This document shows positions 28,628 to 38,140 of a stretch of 64,000 nucleotides of DNA, piece after piece. The notes beneath the pieces are model-generated. The model was given only the letters and a program-made list of their open reading frames with translations. It searched no databases and had not been told where the DNA came from. The position numbers and the translations under genes were made by a program. This DNA is from Methylobacterium amylolyticum. Lineage in GTDB: Bacteria > Pseudomonadota > Alphaproteobacteria > Rhizobiales > Beijerinckiaceae. The stretch is taken from NCBI RefSeq assembly GCF_030700245.1, contig NZ_JAUYZI010000011.1, positions 62,001-126,000 on the forward strand, read 5' to 3'. Position 1 is the first letter of the stretch. Each line of letters starts with the position of its first letter.

Positions 28628-29791
28628 TCAGATGCGTTCCACCGCCAGAGCCGTGGCCTCGCCGCCACCGATGCAGAGCGAGGCGATGCCCCGTCGTCCG
28701 CCGGTGCGCGCGAGGGCGGCCGCCAGGGTCACGATGATGCGCGCGCCGGAGGCGCCGATCGGGTGGCCGAGGGCGCAGGCGCCCCCGTGAACGTTGACCT
28801 TGTCGCGCGGCAAATCGAGGTCGCGCATCGCCGCCATCGCGACCACGGCGAAGGCCTCGTTGATCTCGAACAGATCGACGGCGTCCATGGACCAGCCGAC
28901 CTTCCCGGCGAGCTTGCCGATGGCCCCGATCGGGGCCGTCGAGAACCACGCCGGGGCCGCGGCGTGGCTGGCATGCCCGCGGACGATGGCCAGCGGCGCG
29001 TGTCCGCGGCGCTCGGCCTCGGACATGCGCATCAGCACGAGCGCGGCCGCGCCGTCCGAGATCGACGAGGCGTTCGCCGCCGTGACCGTGCCGTCGGCGC
29101 GGAAGGCCGGCTTCAGCGTCGGGATCTTCTCCGGCCGGGCCTTGCGCGGCCCCTCGTCCGAACGCACGCCCGCTTCGACCGGGACGATCTCGTCATCGAA
29201 GGCCCCGGTCTCGGCGGCCCGCTTGGCGCGGGTGAGCGACTCGAGGGCGTAGGCGTCCTGATCGTCCCGGGTGAACTGGTAGTGCCGGGCCGTCTCCTCC
29301 GCGAACGCCCCCATGAGGCGGCCGCGGTCGTAGGCATCCTCCAGGCCGTCGAGGAACATGTGATCCAGGACGCGTCCGTGGCCGAGGCGCTGTCCGGCCC
29401 GGGCCTTGTCGAGGAGGTACGGCGCGTTCGACATGGATTCCATGCCGCCCGCGACGACCACATCGGCCGAGCCGGCGGCGATCATGTCGAAGCCGAGCAT
29501 GACCGCCTTCATCCCCGAGCCGCAGACCTTGTTGAGGGTCGCGCAGGGGATGGCGTCCGACAGCCCCGCCCCGAGGGCCGCCTGCCGCGCCGGGGCCTGA
29601 CCCAGACCGGCGGGCAGGACGCAGCCCATCACGACCTCGGAGACCTCCGTATCCCCCAGGCCCGCGCGACCGACCGCGGCGCGGATCGCGGCGGCGCCGA
29701 GTTCCGTGGCGGAGTGGGACTTCAGCTCCCCCTGGAACGCCCCCATCGGGGTCCGGGCGGCGCTCGCGACGACGATGGGGTCCATCTGCAT
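28628..29791 (-). CDS. Acetyl-CoA C-acyltransferase (thiolase)
   Basis: 387 residues. The start MQMDPIVVASAARTPMGAF fits thiolases; a second ATG two codons on (29785) has an equally good ribosome-binding site, so the exact start is open. Catalytic residues are the nucleophilic Cys in LNKVCGSGMKAVM (about 92), the His in GGACALGHPIGASG (about 350) and the second Cys in SLCIGGGEATA (about 380), with NEAFA at about 318. It cleaves 3-ketoacyl-CoA or condenses two acetyl-CoA. Between the CoA ligase and SDR genes, the degradative role is more likely. Confidence 0.95.
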   Translation of the reverse strand: MQMDPIVVASAARTPMGAFQGELKSHSATELGAAAIRAAVGRAGLGDTEVSEVVMGCVLPAGLGQAPARQAALGAGLSDAIPCATLNKVCGSGMKAVMLGFDMIAAGSADVVVAGGMESMSNAPYLLDKARAGQRLGHGRVLDHMFLDGLEDAYDRGRLMGAFAEETARHYQFTRDDQDAYALESLTRAKRAAETGAFDDEIVPVEAGVRSDEGPRKARPEKIPTLKPAFRADGTVTAANASSISDGAAALVLMRMSEAERRGHAPLAIVRGHASHAAAPAWFSTAPIGAIGKLAGKVGWSMDAVDLFEINEAFAVVAMAAMRDLDLPRDKVNVHGGACALGHPIGASGARIIVTLAAALARTGGRRGIASLCIGGGEATALAVERI

Positions 29792-29906
29792 GTCCTGGTT
29801 CCTGATCGTCGTCTCCCGCACCGGCTCGGTCGCGGCATCCTCGGCCGGCGGCAGGGAGACTGGCCGTCTCAGCGACGGCGACTTGGTCACGGAGGATCCG
29901 CCGGGA

Positions 29907-31622
29907 TCAGTCCGGGGTCGCCTCGGATGTCATGGCGGCCTTGGCGACCTCCTGGTTGCGCAAGATGAACCGTTGCAGCTTGCCGCTCGGCGTCTTTGGC
30001 AGCGCATCGACGAATTCGATCTCGCGCGGGTACGAGTGGGCCGAGAGACGCTTCTTCACGTAGGTCTGAATGGTTTCGGCCAAGGCTTGGTCCGGCGCGA
30101 AGCCGTCCTTGAGGACGACGAAGGCCTTCACGAGTTCCGTGCGGTCGGGATCCGGCTTGCCGACGACGGCGGATTCCGCGACGGCGGGATGCTCGATGAG
30201 CGCGCTCTCGACCTCGAAGGGTCCGATCCGGTAGCCCGACGAGGTGATGACGTCGTCGGAGCGGCCCACGAAGGCAATGCTGCCGTCCGCGCCGGCCTCG
30301 ACCGTATCGCCGCTCAGGTAGTAGTCTCCGACGAATCCGGCGGTCGGGCGTTCCCAGTAGCCCGAGAACCACATCAGGGGCGAGCGTGCCCGGTCGAGGG
30401 CCAGGATGCCCGGCTCGCCCGGCCCCAGTTCCTCACCGTCGGCGTTGACCACGACCACCCGGTGGCCCGGAACGGCGAAGCCTGCGGAGCCGAGCCTGAC
30501 CGGGTGGGCGAGGGCGTGATGGTTGCAGACGACCATCCCCAGTTCCGTCTGCCCATAGTGGTCGTGAATGGTGGTGCCGAGGTGGTCCGCGAACCAGCGG
30601 ATGACTTCCGGATTGAGCGGCTCCCCGGCGCTGCTCACCGCGCGCAATTGTCCTGTCACCGCCGCCGCAGCCGCGGGCCCGGCGGCGATGAGGAAGCGAA
30701 AGGCGGTCGGGGAACCCGCGAGGTTCGTGATGCCGAGGGTCCGGATGGTGCGGTAGGTGTCCTCGACCGTGAACGCGCCGTCGTGGAAGGTCGTGGTGAG
30801 CCCCATCGCGAGCGGACCCGTGACGGCGTAGTACAGGCCGTAGGCCCAGCCCGGATCGGCGACGTTCCAGAAGCGGTCCTCCGGCCTCAGATCCACGGCA
30901 TCCCGCATGTAGGCGACGAACGCCACGATGGCCTTGAGCGGGACGAGCAACGGCTTGGCCGGACCGGTCGTCCCGGAGGTGAACATGATCAGGAACGGGT
31001 CTTCCGCCTCACAGGGGACCGGCGCGCCGTCGCCGGCCTTGGCCTCCAGCTCGGCCCAGAAGTCGAGATCCGTTCCCTCGCTTCCTGCCCCGACGGTGAC
31101 GATCCGGCAGAAGCCCTCGACGCCGATGGCCTTGGCGCGGTTGGGCAGATCCGTCACGACGACCTTCGTCCCGGCATCCTTGACGCGCTGCTCGATGGCC
31201 TTCGGTCCGAAGGCCGTGAACAGCGGCTGATAGACGGCGCCGAGGCGCCAGGTCGCCAGGATCGTGATCAGCAGTTCCGGCGTGCGCGGGAGGAGCCCGG
31301 CAACCCGGTCCCCCTTCGTCACGCCGCACGCGGACAGAACGTCGGCGAACTTGGCAGCCTGCTCGGCGAGGGTTGCGAAGGTGATCTCCCGGAGTGCCTC
31401 GCCCGGCCTGCTGTATCGAAGCGCGATGCGTCCGGGATCCGAGGCATGGCGGTCGCAGCAGGTATGGCAGGCATTGATCCGCCCCGACCCCTCCGGGAAG
31501 ATCGCCGCGAAGGCTGTCGCCGCATCGAAGTCGGAGACGGCGCGACGATATTCGGCCGCAGGTCGGACGCCCGGCCCGATCTCGTCCGAGGCAAGGTCGC
31601 CACAGAGCAGATGATGGTTCAT
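29907..31622 (-). CDS. AMP-dependent acyl-CoA synthetase (medium-chain/acetyl-CoA synthetase-like)
   Basis: 571 residues; the ATG at 31622 follows GGGGGAGGAG. It activates a carboxylic acid with ATP and CoA. The ATP loop FTSGTTGPAKPLLVP (about 210-224) is present, slightly variant in lacking the usual Gly after Lys. DHYGQTELGM, YYLSGDTV, GRSDDVITSSGYRIGPFEVE and the catalytic Lys in LPKTPSGKLQR near the C-terminus complete the ANL-enzyme signature. It is the first gene of the minus-strand operon and supplies the acyl-CoA. The pocket cannot be read for chain length. Confidence 0.93.
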   Translation of the reverse strand: MNHHLLCGDLASDEIGPGVRPAAEYRRAVSDFDAATAFAAIFPEGSGRINACHTCCDRHASDPGRIALRYSRPGEALREITFATLAEQAAKFADVLSACGVTKGDRVAGLLPRTPELLITILATWRLGAVYQPLFTAFGPKAIEQRVKDAGTKVVVTDLPNRAKAIGVEGFCRIVTVGAGSEGTDLDFWAELEAKAGDGAPVPCEAEDPFLIMFTSGTTGPAKPLLVPLKAIVAFVAYMRDAVDLRPEDRFWNVADPGWAYGLYYAVTGPLAMGLTTTFHDGAFTVEDTYRTIRTLGITNLAGSPTAFRFLIAAGPAAAAAVTGQLRAVSSAGEPLNPEVIRWFADHLGTTIHDHYGQTELGMVVCNHHALAHPVRLGSAGFAVPGHRVVVVNADGEELGPGEPGILALDRARSPLMWFSGYWERPTAGFVGDYYLSGDTVEAGADGSIAFVGRSDDVITSSGYRIGPFEVESALIEHPAVAESAVVGKPDPDRTELVKAFVVLKDGFAPDQALAETIQTYVKKRLSAHSYPREIEFVDALPKTPSGKLQRFILRNQEVAKAAMTSEATPD

Positions 31623-32258
31623 CTCAGCTCCTCCCCCAGTATTCGATTGCGCCCATTCGGGCTGCATCTGTGGACCTTAGGGACGGACCGCAGGCTCGTT
31701 CAATGACGGAAATAGCCACCGCCCCTGAGCGAATTTGCCAGCACGTCCTCCGGCTCCGCGTGGCGGTCCCAGGCATCGAAGGCCTGTTCGCTCTCGGCCG
31801 TCGACAGGGCCGTGCGCGCTTGCGCGAACGTCCCCGTTCGCTCGAACCCGGCAATCCCGACGTCGGGCGTTCCCTCCATGACCGGTCTCTTCGGTGGACT
31901 GTCAGCCACGCGGTGCTCCGCGATGCCGTGCCGACGCCGGGATCCTTCGGCGCGGGTCCAGCCCGGATCGCGCCTTCGAGGCGGCGAACGGGCTGTCGAA
32001 TCTGGCCCCGGACGCGTCGCCGCTGGAAACGCGCGCCGATCCACTGCACGGTCGGCGCGTCGAGCGAACGATCGTCGATGGCCGTGAGGCCGATCTCGAC
32101 GGCAGCATCGCCCGGCTTTCCGTCGGTCCAGGCGAGGGGTTGGACCGCCTCCGCGGTGGCCGCACGGGCGGCCGGACGATAGCCCCATACCCCTCTTCTG
32201 TCGGGTCATCGGCCGCCCTGGGTGCAGGTCGGCACCGGCAAGCGCCCGGGCCCGGACA
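31623..32258. other. 636-base region without an intact gene; possible decayed coding sequence
   Basis: No frame is convincing over its whole length. On the minus strand, protein-like stretches occur in different frames. One is ATAEAVQPLAWTDGKPGDAA with AVEIGLTAIDDRSLDAPTVQ around 32040-32170. Another is EGTPDVGIAGFERTGTFAQA with SEQAFDAWDRHAEPEDVLAN around 31700-31880. The residues between them are arginine-rich and look out of frame. This fits a gene broken by frameshifts, but I cannot name its family and chance is not excluded. Confidence 0.35.
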
Positions 32259-32837
32259 TCAATACGGCGTGCCGCCCCGCCGCCGCTCGCGCAGGGCCTC
32301 GGCGTACCACGCCAGCTCGTCGAGGAAGCGGCCGGCGGCCCGTTCCAGCCAGTCCTCCTGCGGCACGCCCTCCGGGTCCACCGCCTTCTGGAGGCGCGGG
32401 ATCGGCAGCAGCGAGGGGATGCTCGGCATGCCGAGTTCGGCGAGCATCGCCCGCAGCGCCATCGCCGCGCGCACGCCGCCGAACTGGCCGGCCGAGTAGC
32501 AGCAGATCGCCGAGGGCCGCCAGTAATACTCCTCCAGGAAGTGGTCGAGGGTGTTCGACAGGGCGGGCGGGACGCCGTGGTTGTACTCCCCCGAGACCAC
32601 GAGGAAGGCGTCGGCGCCGCGGTAGAGCGCGGCCAGCCGCTCCAGGGGCTCGGGCGCGCCGCCCGGCGGGTACTCCTTGTACATCCGGTCGAGGAGCAGC
32701 AGGCCGAGCTCGGCGGGATCGACCAGCGGCGCCGCGTGGCCGCGGGCTTCGAGCCGCGCGACGAGAAAGCGGGCGGCGCGGATGCCGATCCGGTCGGAGC
32801 GGACGCTGCCGAGGATCACGGGGATGGTGAGGGACAT
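32259..32837 (-). CDS. NAD(P)H-dependent FMN reductase
   Basis: 192 residues of the flavodoxin-like FMN_red family. The FMN phosphate loop is at the N-terminus (PVILGSVRSDRIGIRAARFL), and the second conserved loop reads LVVSGEYNHGVPPALSNTLD (about 83-102), which in this family cradles the flavin ring. The start at 32837 is chosen because the family motif begins directly after it. It reduces FMN, quinones or azo compounds with NAD(P)H. It is divergent from the metal cluster to its right, so a role in reducing ferric or cupric ions is possible but speculative. Confidence 0.93.
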   Translation of the reverse strand: MSLTIPVILGSVRSDRIGIRAARFLVARLEARGHAAPLVDPAELGLLLLDRMYKEYPPGGAPEPLERLAALYRGADAFLVVSGEYNHGVPPALSNTLDHFLEEYYWRPSAICCYSAGQFGGVRAAMALRAMLAELGMPSIPSLLPIPRLQKAVDPEGVPQEDWLERAAGRFLDELAWYAEALRERRRGGTPY

Positions 32838-32994
32838 GGACGGCCTCCCGGGCTGTTGAGCGATGATGCCCGAAGCCACGGCGCCGCTCCAGATCCCGGG
32901 CGGTGGTCGAGACGCGGCTCCGCCCTCGACGCGCCCCGGGACGGGCGCCCGCCCAGCGTTGACGCCCCGCGCGGCCGCCCCGTAAGAGATCCGC

Positions 32995-33366
32995 ATGGCC
33001 GGCCGCCGTACAGGGTCGGCGCGGGGCCGCGCGCTCGTCGGCGTGCTCGCGCTCTACGCGCTGCTGCTCCAGGCTTTCCTGGGGTTCGCGACGCCCGTCA
33101 CCGGGGCGGCGGAGGCGGCCCTGTGCGCCGCGCACGCCGTGGACGCGGGCGCGCCCGATGCGCCGGCCGACGGCAAGGCGCACCTGCACTGCGCGCTCTG
33201 CTGCACCGCCGTCCACGTCGCCAAGCTCGCTCCGCCGCCGGCCGGCGCCGCGGCGGCGCGGCCCGCTCTCGGGGTCGCGCGCGTCGCGTGGCGCTCCGAG
33301 CGCGCCTTCCCGCCCACCGGGCCGCCGATCCACGCCACCAGCGCCCGAGGTCCCCCCGCCGCCTGA
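32995..33366 (+). CDS. DUF2946 family small exported protein
   Basis: 123 residues. A membrane or signal segment (GVLALYALLLQAFLGFATPV) is followed by a region with a Cys/His cluster (LCAAHAVDAG, then AHLHCALCCTAVH), typical of DUF2946. These proteins are usually encoded with copper-handling or TonB-receptor genes, and the Cys/His cluster suggests metal binding. It precedes the PepSY membrane gene by 40 bases, and a second DUF2946 gene lies on the other side. Confidence 0.8.
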   Translation: MAGRRTGSARGRALVGVLALYALLLQAFLGFATPVTGAAEAALCAAHAVDAGAPDAPADGKAHLHCALCCTAVHVAKLAPPPAGAAAARPALGVARVAWRSERAFPPTGPPIHATSARGPPAA

Positions 33367-33406
33367 CGATCCGCTCCACCGATCGCTCAGACGCGGACCT
33401 CCAGCC

Positions 33407-34783
33407 ATGTCCACGACCCTTCAGGGCAGCTCTGCGGCCGTCGCCGCCGCGCCCGCCGCCCGCCCCGCGCGCGAGGCGCTCTACCGCGCCGCCTGGCGCT
33501 GGCACTTCTATGCCGGCCTGCTCTGCCTGCCGTTCCTCGTCCTGCTCTCGGCGACGGGGGCGCTGTACCTGTTCAAGGACGAGATCAACGGCACGCTGTT
33601 GTCCGCACGCACCACCGTCGCCGCGCGGGCGACGGCGCCGCTCGGCTCCGACCGCCTGATCTTCAACGCCGGCGAGGCCGTGCCGGACGGCGTGCCGCTG
33701 ACCTACACCGACCCGGCGAGCCCGACCGCCGCGGCCGTGGTCGCCGTCTCCGAGGGCGGGCGCCGGGTGCTGGTCTACCTCGATCCCTATACCGGCGATG
33801 TGCTCGACCGGCTCGACCGGGACGGCGAGCTGTTCATGGTGGTGCGCCGCCTGCACAGCCTCGCCTATTTCGGGCCGGTGGCGAACGGGCTGGTCGAGGT
33901 AGTGGCGGGCTTCACGGTCATCCTGGTGGCGACCGGCGCCTACCTGTGGTGGCCGAGGGGGCAGGGCGGGGGAATCGTCACCGTGCGGGGTACGCCTCGG
34001 CGCCGGGTCTGGTGGCGCGACGTGCACGCGGTCACCGGGCTGGTGGCCGGGGGCGGCCTGCTGTTCCTGGCGCTCACCGGCCTGCCGTGGTCGATCTGGT
34101 GGGGCGATCAGGTCCGGACGCTGTCCAACGCCGCCGGGCTCGGCCAGCCCCGCGCCCTGTGGGCCGGCAAACCGGTCTCGGCGGTGCCGATGGGCGCGGT
34201 GCTCGACACGGCCGGCTGGGCGATGGAGGACGCGCCGGTGCCGCGCTCGGCGCCGGCCGCGAGCCCCGAGATCGGCGTCGACCGGGCGGCGGCGATCCTC
34301 GCCGGGCTCGGCATGCCGCGGGGCTACGAGCTGGCGCTTCCGGTCGGGCCCGCGGGGGTCTACGCGGCCGCAGCCTACCCGCGCGACGTGCGCGCCCAGC
34401 GGATGGTGTCGCTCGACCGGTACACCGGCCAACCGCTCGTCGACGTGCGCTTCGCCGATCTCGGGCCGGTGGCGCGGCTGATCCAGTACGGGATCGGCAT
34501 CCACAAGGGCGAGCACTGGGGCCGGGCCAACCAGCTCGCGATGCTGGCCTTCTGCCTCGCCACGATCCTGCTCAGCGTCACCGCCGCGACCATGTGGTGG
34601 AAGCGCCGCCCCGCGGGGGGCCTCGGCGTGCCGCCCTGGCCGCGCGACCGCCGCGCCGCCGCTTGGGTGACGGCGATCGTCCTCGGCCTCGGCGCCCTGT
34701 TTCCGCTGACCGGGCTCGCGATCCTCGCCATGCTCGGCCTCGATATCGGGGTGCGTCACCTCTTGGGAGAGCGGGGCGCCTGA
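33407..34783 (+). CDS. PepSY-associated transmembrane protein
   Basis: 458 residues with four or five membrane helices: YAGLLCLPFLVLLSATGALY (about 32-51), VEVVAGFTVILVATGAYLWW, GLVAGGGLLFLALTGLPWSI, LAFCLATILLSVTAATMWW and a last one near residue 430. Conserved His residues flank the helices (WRWHFYAG, RRLHSLAYFG, VHAVTGL, IHKGEHWG), as in PepSY_TM proteins thought to handle electrons or metal reduction next to TonB receptors. The ATG at 33407 fits the family start. It probably reduces or moves a metal or siderophore in the inner membrane. Confidence 0.9.
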   Translation: MSTTLQGSSAAVAAAPAARPAREALYRAAWRWHFYAGLLCLPFLVLLSATGALYLFKDEINGTLLSARTTVAARATAPLGSDRLIFNAGEAVPDGVPLTYTDPASPTAAAVVAVSEGGRRVLVYLDPYTGDVLDRLDRDGELFMVVRRLHSLAYFGPVANGLVEVVAGFTVILVATGAYLWWPRGQGGGIVTVRGTPRRRVWWRDVHAVTGLVAGGGLLFLALTGLPWSIWWGDQVRTLSNAAGLGQPRALWAGKPVSAVPMGAVLDTAGWAMEDAPVPRSAPAASPEIGVDRAAAILAGLGMPRGYELALPVGPAGVYAAAAYPRDVRAQRMVSLDRYTGQPLVDVRFADLGPVARLIQYGIGIHKGEHWGRANQLAMLAFCLATILLSVTAATMWWKRRPAGGLGVPPWPRDRRAAAWVTAIVLGLGALFPLTGLAILAMLGLDIGVRHLLGERGA

Positions 34784-34808
34784 GCGGGTTCGGACGGGCG
34801 AGGCGCCC

Positions 34809-35207
34809 GTGTCCTCCCGCCGACAGACGGGCAAGCGATCCGGCGGCCGCGCGCTGGGCGCCGCGCTGGTGCTGCTCGCCCTGTGGCTCCAGGCGCTGGC
34901 TCCCGCCGCGGGTCTGACGGCGCGCGCCCGCGCCCTGGAGACGGCCGCCGCCGACGCGCTGATCCACGCCGCCCTGTGCGGCTCCGCGACGGCCGACCCT
35001 GCGGCCGACCTGCCGGGGGCGCCGCCGGCCTGCGACCACTGCCCGTTCTGCCGCTGTCCCGCCGCGGCGCCGCTGCCGCTTCCCCCGCAGGCCGCCCCCC
35101 GTCGGCTCGCCTGGAGCCCCGCCCTGTGGCCGATCCCGCCGCCCGCGCGGCCGGCGCGGCCGCCCCGCACGCAAGCCCAGGCCCGCGCACCGCCCGTCAC
35201 CGTCTGA
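34809..35207 (+). CDS. Second DUF2946-like exported protein
   Basis: 132 residues from a GTG. A hydrophobic segment (GAALVLLALWLQALAPAAGL) precedes a Cys/His motif ACDHCPFCRCPAAAP, with a Pro-rich tail. It is a likely paralogue of the DUF2946 gene 1.8 kb upstream, with a denser Cys motif. It lies 25 bases after the PepSY gene and 65 before the TonB receptor, so it belongs to the same transcription unit. Metal binding is inferred from the CxxCxxCxC arrangement. Confidence 0.75.
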   Translation: MSSRRQTGKRSGGRALGAALVLLALWLQALAPAAGLTARARALETAAADALIHAALCGSATADPAADLPGAPPACDHCPFCRCPAAAPLPLPPQAAPRRLAWSPALWPIPPPARPARPPRTQAQARAPPVTV

Positions 35208-35272
35208 CCGCTCCGTCACCGATCCCGGCCGCGCGCGCCCCGCCGCGGCCAAGCGCTCAGACAGGTTGTTCC

Positions 35273-37588
35273 ATGATCCCCCCTCACGCCCACCGCACCC
35301 TCGCCGCGCTGCTCGCGGCCGGCGCGCTCGGCGCCCCCGCCGCGCGGGCGCAGCCATCCGTCACCCTGGAGGAACTGTCGGTGGTCGGCGAGGGCGGTCC
35401 GGCCTCCGCCTCGGTCCCGGCCGCCCCGGCCGGCGCGCGGGCCGCCGCGGCGACGCCGATCGCGGCCCCGGTCGGCGAGGTCGCGACCGGCATCGGCCGG
35501 GCCGGGGTGATCGACGACCGTCCCGCGGTCAGCGTCGCCGACGTGCTGCGCAACAGCCCCGGCGTCACCGTCCGCCAGGGCAACGGCCCGCGCGACGTGG
35601 TCGTCTCGATCCGCGGCAGCAACGCCCGCGCCACCGGCGTCTCGCGCAACATGATCGTGCTGGAGGACGGCTTCCCGGTCACGCAAGGAGACGGTGCCTC
35701 GCGCTTCGACATCACCGACCCGCGCGCCTACGGGCGCATCGACGTGTTCCGGGGTCCGCAATCGGCCCTGTTCGGCAACTACGCCACGGGCGGCGCACTG
35801 GCCTTCTACACCCGCCGCGGCGCCGAGGTGAACGGCTACACCTACGGCGTCGATGCCGGCAGCTTCGGCTACCTCAACAACTACGCCACGATCGGCGGCG
35901 TCAGCGGCCCGCTGGAGTACAGCCTGTTCACCAGCGACACCCGCGGCAACGGTTTTCAGGACCACAGCTCGTTCAACACGCAGACGATCAACTTCCTCGG
36001 CACCTACACGCTGACGCCGGACGACCGGATCACCCTGAAGATCGTCAACAACGAGGTCCACGCGAACTTGGCCGGCCGCTCCTCGCTGCTCCAGTTCCGC
36101 CAGAACCCGTACCAGCGCGGCTGCGCCACGGCGCTGGCCGCAGCGGCCGGCTGCACGACCTACGCCCTGCCGCTCAACGGCCGCAACGGCGCCACCGTGC
36201 CGGTGACGGCGGACGAGGGCGCCTTCTTCCGCGGCGACCGGCGCACCATCGTCGGAGGCCGCTACGAGCACGATTTCGACGCGCTGACGACGTGGCGCAC
36301 GCAGCTCACGTTCGACGACCGGTCCATCAACCAGCCGTTCTACACGACCTCGTCCCGGGGCGACTTCCCGGGCTTCAACGTCCTGACCGACGTGACCCGG
36401 CGCGGCGACCTGTTCGGCCTGCCCGCCGCGGGTTACGTGGCGCTCGCCTACAACACCCTCGACTCGAACGCGCTGACCTACAACCGCGCCCCCTACGGCG
36501 GCGCCCGGCTCGGCGGCTTGATCGGCGACCTGCGGGCGACGCAGGACAACCTCGGCGGCCGGGCGCGGGTCGAGGTGGCGCTGTCCGAGCAGTGGACGGC
36601 GGTCGCCGGCCTCAGCGCCGAGAGCACCCGGATCACCGGGCGCAACCTCGCCTTCAGCTATCCCACGGCGGGTGGGCTCACGTTCACCCGGGCCAACCTC
36701 GACCGCAGCTTCCTCAACGTCGCCGAGGAACTGTCGCTGGTCTACACGCCAACTCCCGACTGGCGCTTTCTCGGCCGGGTGGCGACGGGCTACTCCACCC
36801 CCTCCGCCTCGAACCTGACCGTGACGCCCGCCGGCCTGCCGGGCAACAACAGCCAGCTTCAGACGCAGCAGAACCTCGGCTTCGACCTCGGCGCCACTTG
36901 GGTGCCGCTGCCGGGGCTCGAACTCGGCGTCACCGGGTTCTACGAGTTCTTCCGCAACGAGCTGATCTCCCAGTCGCCCGGCGCCGGCCTCCTGACCTAC
37001 TTCTTTAACGCTCCCGCTTCCGAGCACCGGGGCGTCGAGGTCGGGGGCACCTGGGCGGCGCCGGAGGGCTGGCGGGCGACGCTGGCCTACACCTTCGACG
37101 ACCAGATCTACACGAAGTATACTGAGCAGCTCAGCGCCGGCACGCGCACCGCGAGCTTCGACCGGGCCGGCCGCCAGATCCCCGGCGTGCCGCTCACCCA
37201 GTTCCTGTTCCGCTTCGGCTACGACCAGCCGACCGGGCCGTGGAAGGGTCTCGGCGCCTACGTCGAGACCGTCTACCAGAGCGATTTCTACCTCGACAAC
37301 GCCAACCTGCTGAAGGCGCCGGGCTACGCCATCGTGAACCTCAACCTGCACTACGACGCGCTCCTATCCGGCGGGGCGGAGGTGGGCTTCGCCAAGCGGC
37401 TGAGCCTGTACGTCGAGATGCGCAACCTGTTCGACGCGGTCTACGCGGCCTCGGCCCAGAACCTCGCGAACTCGATCAGCGCGTCGACCGGCCTGCAGAA
37501 CGGCGCGGGCGTGCTCGCGACCACCACCGGATCGATCTTCGCCGGCGCCCCGCGCAACGTCGTCGCCGGGATGCGCCTCGCCTTCTGA
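35273..37588 (+). CDS. TonB-dependent outer-membrane receptor, probably for copper
   Basis: 771 residues with a signal peptide (LAALLAAGALGAPAARAQ). A TonB-box-like stretch (LEELSVVGE) is followed by a plug domain (SVADVLRNSPGVTVRQGNGP, VVVSIRGSN, IDVFRGPQSALFGNYATGG), then a 22-strand-type barrel ending in Phe (AGMRLAF). It takes up a metal or metal complex with energy from TonB. The barrel resembles siderophore receptors, but flanking DUF2946, PCu(A)C and SCO1 genes argue for copper. Iron or a siderophore stays a real alternative because PepSY membrane proteins also accompany those. Confidence 0.9.
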   Translation: MIPPHAHRTLAALLAAGALGAPAARAQPSVTLEELSVVGEGGPASASVPAAPAGARAAAATPIAAPVGEVATGIGRAGVIDDRPAVSVADVLRNSPGVTVRQGNGPRDVVVSIRGSNARATGVSRNMIVLEDGFPVTQGDGASRFDITDPRAYGRIDVFRGPQSALFGNYATGGALAFYTRRGAEVNGYTYGVDAGSFGYLNNYATIGGVSGPLEYSLFTSDTRGNGFQDHSSFNTQTINFLGTYTLTPDDRITLKIVNNEVHANLAGRSSLLQFRQNPYQRGCATALAAAAGCTTYALPLNGRNGATVPVTADEGAFFRGDRRTIVGGRYEHDFDALTTWRTQLTFDDRSINQPFYTTSSRGDFPGFNVLTDVTRRGDLFGLPAAGYVALAYNTLDSNALTYNRAPYGGARLGGLIGDLRATQDNLGGRARVEVALSEQWTAVAGLSAESTRITGRNLAFSYPTAGGLTFTRANLDRSFLNVAEELSLVYTPTPDWRFLGRVATGYSTPSASNLTVTPAGLPGNNSQLQTQQNLGFDLGATWVPLPGLELGVTGFYEFFRNELISQSPGAGLLTYFFNAPASEHRGVEVGGTWAAPEGWRATLAYTFDDQIYTKYTEQLSAGTRTASFDRAGRQIPGVPLTQFLFRFGYDQPTGPWKGLGAYVETVYQSDFYLDNANLLKAPGYAIVNLNLHYDALLSGGAEVGFAKRLSLYVEMRNLFDAVYAASAQNLANSISASTGLQNGAGVLATTTGSIFAGAPRNVVAGMRLAF

Positions 37589-37619
37589 ACCCGTCACGAA
37601 CATCCGAGGAGAAGAGACC

Positions 37620-38114
37620 ATGACCCGACCGAACCGGACCCTGGCGCTGGCCGCCCTGATGCTCGCGGCGACCATCGGCGCCAGCCCCGCCCACGACTAC
37701 GCCGCCGGCGCCCTGAAGATCGGCCATCCCTGGTCGCGGGCGACGCCCGCCGGCGCCAAGGTGGCGGGGGGCTACCTGACGATCACCAACACCGGCCGCG
37801 AGCCCGACCGGCTGACCGCCGCCGCCCTCGACGGGGCGAGCCGCGGCGAGATCCATTCCATGACGATGGAGGGGAACGTCATGAAGATGGCGCCGGTCAC
37901 GGGCGGCCTGGAGATCAAGCCGGGCGAGACGGTGACCCTCAAGCCCGGCGGCTACCACCTGATGTTCCTCGACCTGAAGGCGCCCTTGAAGAAGGGCGAG
38001 CCGGCCAAGGGCACGGTGACCTTCGAGCGGGCCGGCACGGTCCCGGTCGAGTTCACGGTCGAGGGCATCGGCGCGCAGGCGCCGGCCGGCGCGGGACACC
38101 AGCACGCCCATTAG
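37620..38114 (+). CDS. Periplasmic copper chaperone PCu(A)C
   Basis: 164 residues with a signal peptide (LALAALMLAATIGASPAHDY). The copper site is visible as HSMTMEGNVMKM (about 80-91) and YHLMF (about 118-122), matching the H-M-x10-M-x21-H-x-M pattern of PCu(A)C. A His-containing tail (GHQHAH) adds possible ligands. The protein delivers Cu(I) to cytochrome oxidase, usually with SCO1, whose gene is immediately downstream on the opposite strand. It starts 31 bases after the receptor stop with a GAGGAGAAG ribosome-binding site, so it is the last gene of the cluster. Confidence 0.95.
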   Translation: MTRPNRTLALAALMLAATIGASPAHDYAAGALKIGHPWSRATPAGAKVAGGYLTITNTGREPDRLTAAALDGASRGEIHSMTMEGNVMKMAPVTGGLEIKPGETVTLKPGGYHLMFLDLKAPLKKGEPAKGTVTFERAGTVPVEFTVEGIGAQAPAGAGHQHAH

Positions 38115-38140
38115 AGCGCGCGGTGAAACGGCGGCGGGGC

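Noticed and set aside
29706-31706. A 666-codon plus-strand frame opposite the CoA ligase
   Set aside because: Shadow frame; the minus strand carries the ANL-enzyme motifs.
35216-37351. A 711-codon minus-strand frame opposite the TonB receptor
   Set aside because: Val/Arg/Gly-rich shadow with no family resemblance.
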